A stretch of 64,000 nt of DNA from Streptomyces agglomeratus (GTDB lineage: Bacteria > Actinomycetota > Actinomycetes > Streptomycetales > Streptomycetaceae): NCBI RefSeq assembly GCF_001746415.1, contig NZ_MEHJ01000001.1:1613001-1677000 (forward strand), read 5' to 3'. The position numbers and the translations under genes are program-made. Within the stretch, counting starts at the first letter, position 1; each line of letters begins with the position of its first letter. Shown in pieces: positions 16,709 through 25,644 of the stretch. Under the pieces are notes generated by a model. It was not told where the DNA came from and ran no database searches. It was given only the letters and a program-made list of their open reading frames with translations.

Positions 16709-17518
16709 ATGCCCGAGGAGACCGCCGTCTACACCCATGGGCACCACGAGTCGGTGCTGCGCTCGCACAGCTGGCGTACGGCCGCCAACTCGGCGGCGTA
16801 CCTCTTGGACGAGCTGCGCCCGGGGCTGCGCGTGCTGGACGTGGGCTGCGGCCCCGGCACCATCACGGCCGACCTGGCCGCGCTCGTCGCGCCCGGCCGG
16901 GTGACGGCCGTCGACGCGGACGAGGACGTACTCGGGCGGGCGCGCGAGGCGGCGGCTGAACGCGGGCTGGAGAACGTGGAGTTCGCGGTGGCCGACGTCC
17001 ACGCGCTGGACTTCGCCGACGACTCCTTCGACGTCGTCCACGCGCATCAGGTGCTCCAGCACGTCGGTGACCCGGTGGGAGCGCTGCGGGAGATGCGGCG
17101 CGTCTGCCGTCCCGGCGGTGTCGTGGCGGCGCGCGACAGCGACTACGCCGCGATGACGTGGTTCCCGGAGGTGCCGCTCATGGCGGAGTGGCAGCAGTTG
17201 TACGGCCGGGTCGCGCGCGCGAACGGCGGCGAACCGGATGCGGGCCGCAGGCTCCTGTCGTGGGCGCGCCGGGCCGGTTTCACCGATGTGCGGGCGTCGG
17301 CGTCGGCGTGGTGTTTCGCTACTCCGGGCGAACGGGAGTGGTGGAGCGGCCTGTGGGCGGACCGTACGACGGCATCGGTGTACACCGAACTGGCGGTGTC
17401 CGGCGGCCACGCGACCCGCGACGAGCTGGCGGCGATCGCGGGGGCGTGGCGGGAGTGGGGACAGCGGGAGGACGCGTGGTTCATGGTGCCGCACGGAGAG
17501 GTGCTGTGCCGCGCCTGA
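16709..17518 (+). CDS. SAM-dependent methyltransferase (UbiE/Coq5-like)
   Basis: A 269-residue class I methyltransferase: motif I VLDVGCGPGTITADLA (about 44-59), acidic motif II VTAVDADEDVLGRA, and the post-motif HAHQVLQHVGDPVGALREM of the Methyltransf_11/25 group. N-terminal YTHGHHESVLRSHSWRTA is typical of actinobacterial members acting on small molecules. Substrate unknown. Start 16709 chosen because GAGAAGGAG lies 8 bases upstream; a GC-poorer stretch (16600-16690) holds its promoter region. Confidence 0.86.
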   Translation: MPEETAVYTHGHHESVLRSHSWRTAANSAAYLLDELRPGLRVLDVGCGPGTITADLAALVAPGRVTAVDADEDVLGRAREAAAERGLENVEFAVADVHALDFADDSFDVVHAHQVLQHVGDPVGALREMRRVCRPGGVVAARDSDYAAMTWFPEVPLMAEWQQLYGRVARANGGEPDAGRRLLSWARRAGFTDVRASASAWCFATPGEREWWSGLWADRTTASVYTELAVSGGHATRDELAAIAGAWREWGQREDAWFMVPHGEVLCRA

Positions 17519-17597
17519 CGCGGGCGCCCCCCTCCGCCCGGCGGGAGCCGTCGGCGTACCCCGGCGACGCGCAGGGGGACCAACTACCCTGGTGCGC

Positions 17598-17954
17598 ATG
17601 GAGATCCTGGGAACCACGCTGCGCATCTGCGTCGACGACCTGGAGGCCACGGCGGCCTTCTACGAACGCCTCACCGGAAGCCGCGCCCTGCGCTTCGAAC
17701 GCGGCGGGGTCTCCGTCGCCGCGGTCGGCTGCTTCCTCCTGATGAGCGGCCCCGAGTCCGAGCTCGAAGTGCTGCGCAAGGTCTCCGCGACCATCGCCGT
17801 CAACGACGTCGACGAGGCAGGCGCGGCCCTGGCCGGGGCCGGGGCCCGCATCATCGCGGGCCCGGTCCCGACCCCGGCCGGCCGCAACCTGATCGCCGCC
17901 CACCCGGACGGCTCGGTTTTCGAGTACGTCGACCGGCGCCCCGCCACCGTCTGA
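17598..17954 (+). CDS. VOC (glyoxalase/bleomycin-resistance fold) protein
   Basis: A 118-residue vicinal-oxygen-chelate protein starting MEILGTTLRICVDDLEATAAFYERLTG, with C-terminal AAHPDGSVFEYVD (metal-ligand Glu in FEYVD). The N-terminal metal-ligand His is not evident, so enzymatic activity is uncertain. Stops 1 base before the convergent DUF5107 gene stop, leaving no room for a separate terminator. Confidence 0.8.
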   Translation: MEILGTTLRICVDDLEATAAFYERLTGSRALRFERGGVSVAAVGCFLLMSGPESELEVLRKVSATIAVNDVDEAGAALAGAGARIIAGPVPTPAGRNLIAAHPDGSVFEYVDRRPATV

Positions 17955-17955
17955 A

Positions 17956-19941
17956 CTACTCCACGGCCGGCGGCCGCATCCGGTAGTCGTACGCGTCGGG
18001 CAGCGGCTCGTCGCTGACCGACGCCCACACCTCGCCCAGCACCTCCGCGCCCTCCCGCAGGTCCGGCACCTCGAACCCGGCGCCGAAGAGGGCGCGGGCG
18101 CCCTCCTTGTCGCCCTCGGCGGCCAGGAGTTGCGCCTCGGCGAGCCGGAAGCGGCCGCTCGCCCGGACCTCCGGCGGCAGCCCCTCCCACACCGCGCGCG
18201 CCGCGTCCGCCCGGCCCACCGCGAGCAGCGCGCCGATCGCCTCGCGCCCCAACGCGGCCGTCGCCGCCGCCCACTCCTCGCCGTCGCCCCGCTCCCGGCA
18301 GAGGTCTTCGAACGCCTCGGCGTAATGATCGGCGGCGCGCCCGGCGTTGCCCGCGTCGAGGTCGGCGACGGCGAGGCAGCGCAGCAGCGGCCAGCGGGAC
18401 CGGGTGATCTTGAGGCCCCGCTCCCAGCTGCGCACCGCCTGCGCCACATCGCCCGCGTGCCACTGGGCGACCCCCAGGTGGTACTCGGTGAGGGGCTCGG
18501 CCGGAGCCGTCTCCAGCATGTCCCGCCAGTGCTGCGCGACCAGGGAGGGTCCGGGCGGCGTCGGCGCCCCGCCCGCCCGGTCCGGGAACGTACCGCTGCG
18601 CAGCAACTCCCGCCAGGGCCGCTGCTGTTCCCCGAGCGTCGCCTCGTCGAAGGGCGTGCCCGGGAGCTTGAGCCCGCCACGCAGAACCTCCAGCGCGCCC
18701 CACCCGGAGCCGGCCGCGAGCGACTGTCCGGGCTCGTGATCGGCGTACGGCCGCCACGCCTCGTACGCCGCGTCCACCCGCGCCCGCGGCAGCGCCTCCT
18801 CCAGCCGCGCCCCGGCCTGCGCGCGCGCCGTCGGCCAGTCCTCTCCGTGCACCGCGCGAGGGTCGGCGGCCAGCGGGCCGTACGCCTCCAGCCAGCTGAA
18901 CTCGGCCCCGGCCTCCAGCGGTACGTGTTCGAGCTGCGTACGGGCGAGTCCGGCCTGGATCTCGGCGTAACCGGGCGTCCCCGGCTCGGTCAGCCACCGC
19001 TGCCAGCGCCGCCCGCCGCGCCCCGCGCCCCACAGGAACAGCTTGCGCCCGCTCAGCCGGTCGGTGGAGGTCTGGACGAGCCCCTGCCCGCCGGCGTCGA
19101 GCGAGGCGATCCACTTGCGGGCGTCGCGGGGCACTTCGTAGAAGTAGTCGGCGGGGTGGTCGCCGCGCAGCGGGTACGTACGGTCGACGCCGTCGCCGTG
19201 GGCGTCCGGTACCGGCACCCGCCGCAGACTGCGTGCGTAGCCGAAGTGCCAGGCCTCGTCCGCCGGGGCGAGGACCCGCGTCCCCTCGTCCTCGGGTACG
19301 GCGATGTTGGACCACCAGTAGGTGGGGACGGTCCGCTCGTGCGGGTTGCGTATCCGTACGCCGACGTACAGGAACTCCGAGTCGGCCGGCAGCCACAGGT
19401 CCACCTGGAAGGGCAGGTCGCGCAGCCTCTCCCACTCCCACAGCCTGACCATGTCGCCGCCGTCGGGGGCGGGGACGATCGCGGCGTGCAGCGGGGCGCA
19501 GGACAGTGTCGTGTGTCCGGTGGCGCCGATGTTCCACTCCAGTCCGCCGGAGAACCACGCGCCGTTGAGCGCAAAGTCGGCGGGCTGGAGGACCGGGTTG
19601 CGGTAGAGGAGTTCGCGGCCCGCCGGCTTGTGGAACAGCGAGTGCACGCGCCCGCCGAGCCCCGGCAGCACGGTGGCTCGCAGGTGGTCGTTCTCGATGA
19701 CGATCGCGTCGAGGTCCGTCGGCGTACGCTCACGTCCGTATCCGTCCAGGACGCGCACGGGCAGCAGCGTGCGCAGCGGCTCGTAGCCGATCTGCCGGGC
19801 CATGTCGCGCGGGAGACCCGTGCGCGAGCGCTCGTCGACGACGTGCTGCTCGTCGAGTGGCCGGAGCCCCGGAAGAGGGTTCTCCGGGCCCAAAGGGGCG
19901 GCGGGCAGGGTCAGTACGGCACGTCGCACAGTCGTGGCCAA
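17956..19941 (-). CDS. DUF5107 protein with TPR-like C-terminus
   Basis: A 661-residue protein. Residues about 30-330 are DUF5107, a galactose-mutarotase-like beta-sandwich fold, seen in DLDAIVIENDHLRATVLPGLGGRVHSL and WWSNIAVPEDEGTRVL. Residues about 400-660 are helical, with repeat-like LAVADLDAGNAGRAADHYAEA as in tetratricopeptide repeats. This family is probably involved in carbohydrate handling, but no reaction is known. Start: TTG at 19941 with GTGAGG 5 bases upstream; GTG 19929 also possible. Confidence 0.75.
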   Translation of the reverse strand: MATTVRRAVLTLPAAPLGPENPLPGLRPLDEQHVVDERSRTGLPRDMARQIGYEPLRTLLPVRVLDGYGRERTPTDLDAIVIENDHLRATVLPGLGGRVHSLFHKPAGRELLYRNPVLQPADFALNGAWFSGGLEWNIGATGHTTLSCAPLHAAIVPAPDGGDMVRLWEWERLRDLPFQVDLWLPADSEFLYVGVRIRNPHERTVPTYWWSNIAVPEDEGTRVLAPADEAWHFGYARSLRRVPVPDAHGDGVDRTYPLRGDHPADYFYEVPRDARKWIASLDAGGQGLVQTSTDRLSGRKLFLWGAGRGGRRWQRWLTEPGTPGYAEIQAGLARTQLEHVPLEAGAEFSWLEAYGPLAADPRAVHGEDWPTARAQAGARLEEALPRARVDAAYEAWRPYADHEPGQSLAAGSGWGALEVLRGGLKLPGTPFDEATLGEQQRPWRELLRSGTFPDRAGGAPTPPGPSLVAQHWRDMLETAPAEPLTEYHLGVAQWHAGDVAQAVRSWERGLKITRSRWPLLRCLAVADLDAGNAGRAADHYAEAFEDLCRERGDGEEWAAATAALGREAIGALLAVGRADAARAVWEGLPPEVRASGRFRLAEAQLLAAEGDKEGARALFGAGFEVPDLREGAEVLGEVWASVSDEPLPDAYDYRMRPPAVE

Positions 19942-20050
19942 GGCAGCCTCACTCCCTCGTACGGGCCACCGTCCGCCGGCGCCCGACGCCCATCGGAACA
20001 CGGCGGACGCCCCGCTGACCAGGGGTCCTGATCCGGCGGGCAGCCGGACG

Positions 20051-20593
20051 TCAGCCGCGCATTTCCGTGGTGATCGCCCATCGTTCGTGGTCGCGCCAGG
20101 CACCGTCGACGTGGATGAAGTCCGGCGAGTAACCCTCCAGCCGGAAACCGGCCCTGCGGACGAGCGCGATGGACGCCTTGTTCGCGGGCTGGATGTTGGC
20201 CTCCAGGCGGTGCAGGCCCAGAGGGCCGAACGCCTGGTCCAGGACCAGGCCGAGGCCCTCGCTCATCAGACCGCGGCCCGCCGCGTGCGCGAACGCCCCG
20301 TAGCCGAGGGAGCCGCACAGGAAGTTGCCGCCGACGATGTTGTTGATGTTGATGAAGCCCGCGATGCCGCCGCCGGAGCGCTCGCACACCAGGTAACCGA
20401 CCCGCGTCGGGTCGTCGATGAGCGTACCCGCGTACGCGGCGTACGCCGTGGGCCGGTCCGGCGGGAAGAGCCACGGGTGGTGCAGGCTCTTGCTCTCCCG
20501 TACTTGTTCGGTGAACTCGTCGGCGTCGGCGAGGCTGAAGTGCCGCAGGGCCACACGGGGGCCCTCGGCGAGGAGGGCGGCGCTCTCGGACAT
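20051..20593 (-). CDS. GNAT acetyltransferase (RimJ/RimL-like)
   Basis: A 180-residue acetyltransferase of the RimJ/RimL group. The order is VALRHFSLADADEF, central beta-bulge GIAGFININNIVGGNF, acetyl-CoA loop AAGRGLMSEGLG and C-terminal HRLEANIQPANKASIALVRRAGF. Probably N-acetylates a protein N-terminus or small amine; the substrate is not predictable. Opposite orientation to the DinB gene that follows. Confidence 0.87.
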   Translation of the reverse strand: MSESAALLAEGPRVALRHFSLADADEFTEQVRESKSLHHPWLFPPDRPTAYAAYAGTLIDDPTRVGYLVCERSGGGIAGFININNIVGGNFLCGSLGYGAFAHAAGRGLMSEGLGLVLDQAFGPLGLHRLEANIQPANKASIALVRRAGFRLEGYSPDFIHVDGAWRDHERWAITTEMRG

Positions 20594-20773
20594 GCGGTCA
20601 GGCTACTTCGGTCAGCTGCCGGGCCCTGTCTGCGCCGTCCCGGGAAGCAGCCGCCGCCCAGGGCGCCGATGCCCGCCGTGGCCGGCAGGGCCACGCCCTT
20701 GGGGCTGTTCCGGCCGCCTTCCCGGAGCGGCGGGCGGGACGCGATGTCAGACCCGGCTGTTACGTTCCGGGAC

Positions 20774-21268
20774 ATGACGACGAAGCAGGTGCCTTACACC
20801 GGCGGCGAGAAGGAAAGCCTCCAGGTCAGCCTGGACCGGCACCGTGATGCGGTGCTGTGGAAGCTCGACGGTCTCGACGACGAGCAGCTGCGCCGGCCCA
20901 TGACCCCGTCCGGGACGAACCTGCTCGGCCTGGTGAAGCATCTGGCGACCGTCGAGTACGGATGGTTCTGCACGACGTTCGGGCGCGAGAGCGAGCCGCT
21001 GTGGTTCGATCCGTACGAGGACATGACCGTGACCGACGACGAGTCCACCGCGAACATCGTGGCGTTCTACGGGCGGGCCCGCGCGGCAGCCGACCGGGCC
21101 GTGGCCGAGCTGGACCTCGACACCGCGGGCACGTCGTGGTCGGGCAACACGGTGTCGCTGCGCTGGGTGCTCATCCACATGCTGGAGGACACCGCGCGGC
21201 ACGCGGGCCACATGGACATCGTCCGCGAGCTCATCGACGGGGCGACGGGGGCCTACCGGGGGACCTGA
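20774..21268 (+). CDS. DinB family protein (DUF664)
   Basis: A 164-residue DinB/DUF664 four-helix protein. LLGLVKHLATVEYGWF (about 50-65) carries the first metal His, and WVLIHMLEDTARHAGHMDIVREL near the C-terminus carries the other two (IHM, RHAGH). This is the actinobacterial group related to mycothiol-dependent enzymes. Start ATG 20774; an upstream in-frame ATG at 20744 is less conserved in character. It ends in C-rich direct repeats of GCTCCCCC (about 21291-21318). Confidence 0.83.
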   Translation: MTTKQVPYTGGEKESLQVSLDRHRDAVLWKLDGLDDEQLRRPMTPSGTNLLGLVKHLATVEYGWFCTTFGRESEPLWFDPYEDMTVTDDESTANIVAFYGRARAAADRAVAELDLDTAGTSWSGNTVSLRWVLIHMLEDTARHAGHMDIVRELIDGATGAYRGT

Positions 21269-21327
21269 CCGCGCCCGCCGACCGCCCGGCCCCGCTCCCC
21301 CGCTCCCCCGCTCCCCAGCTCCGGGGC

Positions 21328-22263
21328 TCAGCGCAGCGCCGGCACGTCGAGCGTGAGCGTGCGGGTGTCCGTGTCGAGTACGGCGGGCACGCCCAGCGGC
21401 ACCGTCAGGGCGGTGGCGCAGTGCCCGAAGCCCAGCTCCTCGACGACCGGCACGCCCAGGGCCCCCAGCCGGTCGTACAGCAGCGGCCGCACCTCCTCCT
21501 CGTACGGGCCGCAGTCCTCCCAGGAGCCGAGGGCGATGCCCGCCACGCCGTCCAGCCAACCGGAGCGCAGCAGCTGGGTGAGGATCCGGTCGAGGCGGTA
21601 CGCCTCCTCGCCGATGTCCTCGACGAGCAGCAGGCCGCCCCGCGCACCGGGCCGCGCACGCGGTGTGCCCAGGTCGGCGGCGAGCAGGCTGACGCAGCCG
21701 CCGAGCGTGATGCCGCGCGCCCGGCCGGGGACGAGGACCCCGGCCGTCTCCAGCCCCAGCGTCATCACCGACTCGGGGTCGAAGAGGGTGGCCCGCAGCG
21801 ACTCCTGGGTGCGGGCGTCCTTGAGGAAGGCCGTGGTGGCGGCCATCGGACCGTGCAGGGTGGCGAGTCCCAGCCGTACGGCGAAGGCTTCGTGCAGCGC
21901 CGTGATGTCGCTGTAGCCGACGAAGACCTTGGGGCCGGCCGCGCGCATCGCCGCCCAGTCGAGCAGGTCCACCATGCGCTGGACGCCGTAACCGCCCCGC
22001 GCGCAGATCACCGCGTCCACGGACGGGTCGCACCAGGCATCCTCCAGGTCCCGGGCCCGCGCCCCGTCCGCGTCGGCGAGATACCGGAGCTCCCGGTGCG
22101 CGCCCGGCACATGCGGGCCCACCACGGGGTCGAGGCCCCAGCCCCGCAGGATGTCGAGCCCCGCTTCGAGCCGCTCGCCGGGGACGGGTCCGCTCGGGGC
22201 CACGACGGCGACCCGCGCCCCCGGCCTCAGCCGTGCGGGCCGGGTCAGCGGCGCGAGGGTCAT
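21328..22263 (-). CDS. S66 peptidase (LD-carboxypeptidase / MccF-like)
   Basis: A 311-residue S66-family serine peptidase. Nucleophile Ser lies in FVGYSDITALHEAF (about residue 114), the catalytic Glu in LLLVEDIGEEAYRLDR and His in ELGFGHCATALT. Family members cleave the LD-bond of muropeptide tetrapeptides or inactivate microcin-like peptide conjugates. It is the last gene of a four-peptidase operon; its ATG overlaps the S9 peptidase stop as ATGA. Confidence 0.88.
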   Translation of the reverse strand: MTLAPLTRPARLRPGARVAVVAPSGPVPGERLEAGLDILRGWGLDPVVGPHVPGAHRELRYLADADGARARDLEDAWCDPSVDAVICARGGYGVQRMVDLLDWAAMRAAGPKVFVGYSDITALHEAFAVRLGLATLHGPMAATTAFLKDARTQESLRATLFDPESVMTLGLETAGVLVPGRARGITLGGCVSLLAADLGTPRARPGARGGLLLVEDIGEEAYRLDRILTQLLRSGWLDGVAGIALGSWEDCGPYEEEVRPLLYDRLGALGVPVVEELGFGHCATALTVPLGVPAVLDTDTRTLTLDVPALR

Positions 22264-24251
22264 GTGCCGAGCTCCAGTCGCGGTACGTCACCGCGGTCGA
22301 TGCCGAAGGTCTGGACGTAAAGGGCGAGTTCGGCCTCCAGCGCGCGGGCCAGCGTGTCGGCCCTGCGGAAGCCGTGCCCCTCGCCCTCGAAGGTGAGGTA
22401 CGCGTGCGGGATGCCGCGCCCCGCCAGGCGCTCCAGCAAGCGCTCGCACTGCGCGGGCGGGCAGATCACGTCGTCGAGCCCCTGGAGCAGCACGAAGGGC
22501 GCGGTGATCCGGTCGGCCCGGTGCACGGGAGAGCGTCCGCGGTAGCGGTCGGGGTAGGCCGCGAGCGGTCCGACCAGGCTCTCCAGGTACCGCGACTCGA
22601 AGTCGTGGGTGCCGCCCGTCGCCCAGGCCGTCAGGTCGAGGATCGGGTAGAGGACGGTGCCGCACGCGTACACGCCGGTGCTGGTGAGGGAGGCGGCGGC
22701 GGTCCAGCCGCCCGCGCTGCCGCCCCGGATCGCCAGCCGCCGCGGGTCGGCCGTGCCCTCCGCGGCGAGGGCGACGGCGACGGCGGCGCAGTCCTCGACG
22801 TCCACGACGCCCCACTGCTCGCGCAGCCGGTTGCGGTAGTCGCGCCCGTACCCGGCGGATCCGCCGTAGTTGACCTCGGCGACGCCGATGCCGCGCGAGG
22901 TGAAGTAGGCGATCTCCAGGTCGAGTACGAGCGGGGCGCGGCCGGTGGGCCCGCCGTGCGCCCACACGACGTACGGCGGCAGTTCGTCGGCGGGTGCGAC
23001 GCGGCCGGGGTGGTGCGGCGGGTAGATGTGGGCGTGCGTCTCGCGGCCGTCGGGACCGGTGAAGACGCGGATCTGCGGCTCGGGGTAGAAGGACGGGTCG
23101 ACCGGGTCGTCGTGCGCGGACCCGATGACCCGCGTGTGCCCGGTACAGGTGTCGAGTTCCATCACCTCGTACGCGCTGCGCGGGCTGGCGGCGACGCCGA
23201 CGACCCGGCTGCCGTGCACGGCGAGGGTGGGCGACCATTCGGTCCAGGGGCCCGCTGAGTCGACGACCTCGCAGCTCTCCGGGTCGAGGATGCCGAGCGC
23301 GGTGGTGCCGCTGCCGTGGATGACGGCGACCAGGCCGTTGTCCAGCGGGTGGAACCACCGCAGGCCGATCTTCCAGAGCGGCCCGCCGAACTCCTCCTCG
23401 CGGGAGCAGAGCGCCACGGTGCCCCCGTCCGGGTCCGCGCGGTAGAGGTTCCACCAGCCGCTGCGGTCGCTGGAGAAGAGCAGTTGCCCGCCGGCGGTCC
23501 AGTCGACCTGCGCGACCGATTCGTCGGGCCCGCCGACCAGGCGCCGGGCCCCCTGGAAGGTGCCGTCCCCGGCGACGTCCGCGAGGATCACTTCCGTGCC
23601 GTCCCAGGGCATCCGGGGATGGTCCCAGGCGATCCAGGCCGCCCGGCTCCCGTCCGGGGAGACGCGGGGCCCGGTGACGAACCGGTGCGCGCCGTCGGAG
23701 AGTTCCCGTACGGCCGCCCGGTCCCCGGCGGCCGATCCGTCGAGCGGTACGGCCACCACGACGCGCCGCACGTCGCTGGGGCCCTCCCCCGTGAACTCCT
23801 CCAGCACGCACCACACCTCGCCCGCCGCGCCCCGGTCCATCCGCAGCTGCGGGTCGGCCCAGCGCAGGCCGCCGCCGACCGCCGAGACGGGGGTGAGGGG
23901 GCGCGGTTCGGCGCCGGGGACGTCGGGTTCGTACGCGTAGAGCCGCTGATCCGGGAAGTGGACGAAGACGACGAGCGGCCCGCCCGCCGCGCGCTGCGCC
24001 CCGGCCCAGGGCTGCCCGCCGTACTCGATGACTCTGCTGCGTACGTTCCAGGGAGCGGGCAGAACCGATTCCTCGCCGCCGTCCGCCCGTCGGCGTACCA
24101 GGGCGCGCCGGCCGCCCTCGGTGGGGCGCGGCGCCGTCCACCACACCTCGTCGCCGACCACGCCGACGTACTCGGGGTGCCCGTCGTGCGAGGCGGCGAG
24201 CCCGGCACCGATCGGCGACGGCCAGCTTCCGTACGGTCCAGTGGGCACCAT
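22260..24251 (-). CDS. S9 prolyl-oligopeptidase family peptidase
   Basis: A 663-residue cytosolic serine peptidase: N-terminal beta-propeller (about 1-400, with AAWIAWDHPRMPWDGTEV and WSPTLAVHGSRV) and a C-terminal alpha/beta-hydrolase domain. Ser nucleophile in IRGGSAGGWTAAASL, Asp in LQGLDDVICPPAQ, His in FEGEGHGFR. Acylaminoacyl-peptidase-like: removes short or N-blocked peptides. Start ATG 24251 preceded by GGGGGAG; TTG 24260 is a weaker alternative. Four-base overlap with the S66 gene. Confidence 0.88.
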   Translation of the reverse strand: MVPTGPYGSWPSPIGAGLAASHDGHPEYVGVVGDEVWWTAPRPTEGGRRALVRRRADGGEESVLPAPWNVRSRVIEYGGQPWAGAQRAAGGPLVVFVHFPDQRLYAYEPDVPGAEPRPLTPVSAVGGGLRWADPQLRMDRGAAGEVWCVLEEFTGEGPSDVRRVVVAVPLDGSAAGDRAAVRELSDGAHRFVTGPRVSPDGSRAAWIAWDHPRMPWDGTEVILADVAGDGTFQGARRLVGGPDESVAQVDWTAGGQLLFSSDRSGWWNLYRADPDGGTVALCSREEEFGGPLWKIGLRWFHPLDNGLVAVIHGSGTTALGILDPESCEVVDSAGPWTEWSPTLAVHGSRVVGVAASPRSAYEVMELDTCTGHTRVIGSAHDDPVDPSFYPEPQIRVFTGPDGRETHAHIYPPHHPGRVAPADELPPYVVWAHGGPTGRAPLVLDLEIAYFTSRGIGVAEVNYGGSAGYGRDYRNRLREQWGVVDVEDCAAVAVALAAEGTADPRRLAIRGGSAGGWTAAASLTSTGVYACGTVLYPILDLTAWATGGTHDFESRYLESLVGPLAAYPDRYRGRSPVHRADRITAPFVLLQGLDDVICPPAQCERLLERLAGRGIPHAYLTFEGEGHGFRRADTLARALEAELALYVQTFGIDRGDVPRLELGT

Positions 24252-24279
24252 GCCGTCCAACTCCCCCTGCTTGTCCCTG

Positions 24280-25644
24280 CTAGGCGGTCTTCAGGTAATG
24301 ATCGAGCACGCGCACGCCGAAGTGGAGGGCCTCGACCGGTACACGTTCGTCGACGCCGTGGAACAGCGCCTGGTAGTCGAAGTCAACGGGCAGCTTCAGC
24401 GGTGAGAAGCCGTAGCCCGTGATGCCGAGCCGCGAGAACTGCTTGGCGTCGGTACCGCCCGACATGCAGTACGGCACGACGTGCCCGCCCGGTGCGAAGT
24501 GCTGCACCGCCGCACGCAGTTTCGCGTACGTCGGCGAGTCGGTCGGCGCCTCCAGGGCGGTCTCCCGGTGGTGGAACTCCCAGTCCACTCCGTCCCCGGT
24601 GAGCAGGTCCAGGGTCCGGCGGAACTCGTCCTCGCCACCCGGCAGGAACCGTCCGTCGACGTAGGCGGTCGCCCGCCCCGGGATGACGTTGACCTTGTAA
24701 CCGGCATCCAGCATCGTCGGGTTGGCGCTGCCCCGTACGGTCGCCTCGACCAGCGCGGCGGCGGGCCCCAGCTTGTTGAGCAGCGCGTCCACGTCGAAGT
24801 CGGGCGACTCGAAGTCCGGTGCGTCGAGCTGGTGCAGGGCGGCGAGTTCGGTGAGGCTGGCCCGGACGGTCGGCGTGAGCCGCACCGGCCACTCGTACGC
24901 GCCGATCCGGGCGATGGCGGCGGCCAGCCTGCTGACCGCGTTGTCCCGGTTGACCTTGGAGCCGTGGCCGGCCGTGCCGACCCCGGTGAGCTTGAGCCAG
25001 CCGGTGCCCCGCTCGCCGGCCGCGATCGGGTAGATCTCCATGCCCGGACCGGCGTGGAAGGTGTAGGCCCCGGACTCGCTGATGCCCTCCGTGCAGCCTT
25101 CGAAGAGCTCGGGGTGTTCGGCGGCGAGGAAGCCCGAGCCGTCGACGGCGCTGGCCTCCTCGTCGGCGGTGAAGGCGAGCACGATGTCGCGGCGCGGCCG
25201 GGTGCCGGTGCGTGCCCAGGCCCGTACGACGGCGAGGACCATCGCGTCCATGTTCTTCATGTCGATCGCGCCCCGGCCCCAGACCACGCCGTCGCGGACC
25301 TCGCCGGAGAAGGGGTGCACGCTCCAGTCGGCGGGCTCGGCGGGTACGACGTCCAGGTGACCGTGGACCAGCAGCGCGTCGGCGGACGGGTCGGTGCCGG
25401 CGATCCTGGCGACGACGTTGGTCCGTCCGGGGGTGCGTTCGAGCAGGAGCGGCGCCAGGCCGGCGTCCGCCAGCCGCTCGGCGACGTACTCGGCGGCCGG
25501 GCGCTCGCGGCAGTCCCCGCCGCCGCGGTTGGTGGTGTCGATCCGGATGAGATCGGACGTGAATGCCACCACCTCGTCGAGCGCGAGCGCGTCGATCGTG
25601 GCCCCGTCGGCCGGTCTCCCGTCGATCGGCTGCTTGTCAGCCAT
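24280..25644 (-). CDS. M20 family metallopeptidase
   Basis: A 454-residue zinc exopeptidase of the M20 family. VHGHLDVVPAEPADWSVHPF gives the first His ligand and Asp; GAIDMKNMDAM the bridging Asp; FTADEEASAVDGSGF the catalytic Glu pair; MSGGTDAKQFSRLGITGYGF the C-terminal ligand region. A dimerisation domain occupies about 210-350. Likely a dipeptidase or aminoacylase-type enzyme. The ATG at 25644, with GGAGGAG upstream, overlaps the M55 gene by 8 bases. Confidence 0.89.
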   Translation of the reverse strand: MADKQPIDGRPADGATIDALALDEVVAFTSDLIRIDTTNRGGGDCRERPAAEYVAERLADAGLAPLLLERTPGRTNVVARIAGTDPSADALLVHGHLDVVPAEPADWSVHPFSGEVRDGVVWGRGAIDMKNMDAMVLAVVRAWARTGTRPRRDIVLAFTADEEASAVDGSGFLAAEHPELFEGCTEGISESGAYTFHAGPGMEIYPIAAGERGTGWLKLTGVGTAGHGSKVNRDNAVSRLAAAIARIGAYEWPVRLTPTVRASLTELAALHQLDAPDFESPDFDVDALLNKLGPAAALVEATVRGSANPTMLDAGYKVNVIPGRATAYVDGRFLPGGEDEFRRTLDLLTGDGVDWEFHHRETALEAPTDSPTYAKLRAAVQHFAPGGHVVPYCMSGGTDAKQFSRLGITGYGFSPLKLPVDFDYQALFHGVDERVPVEALHFGVRVLDHYLKTA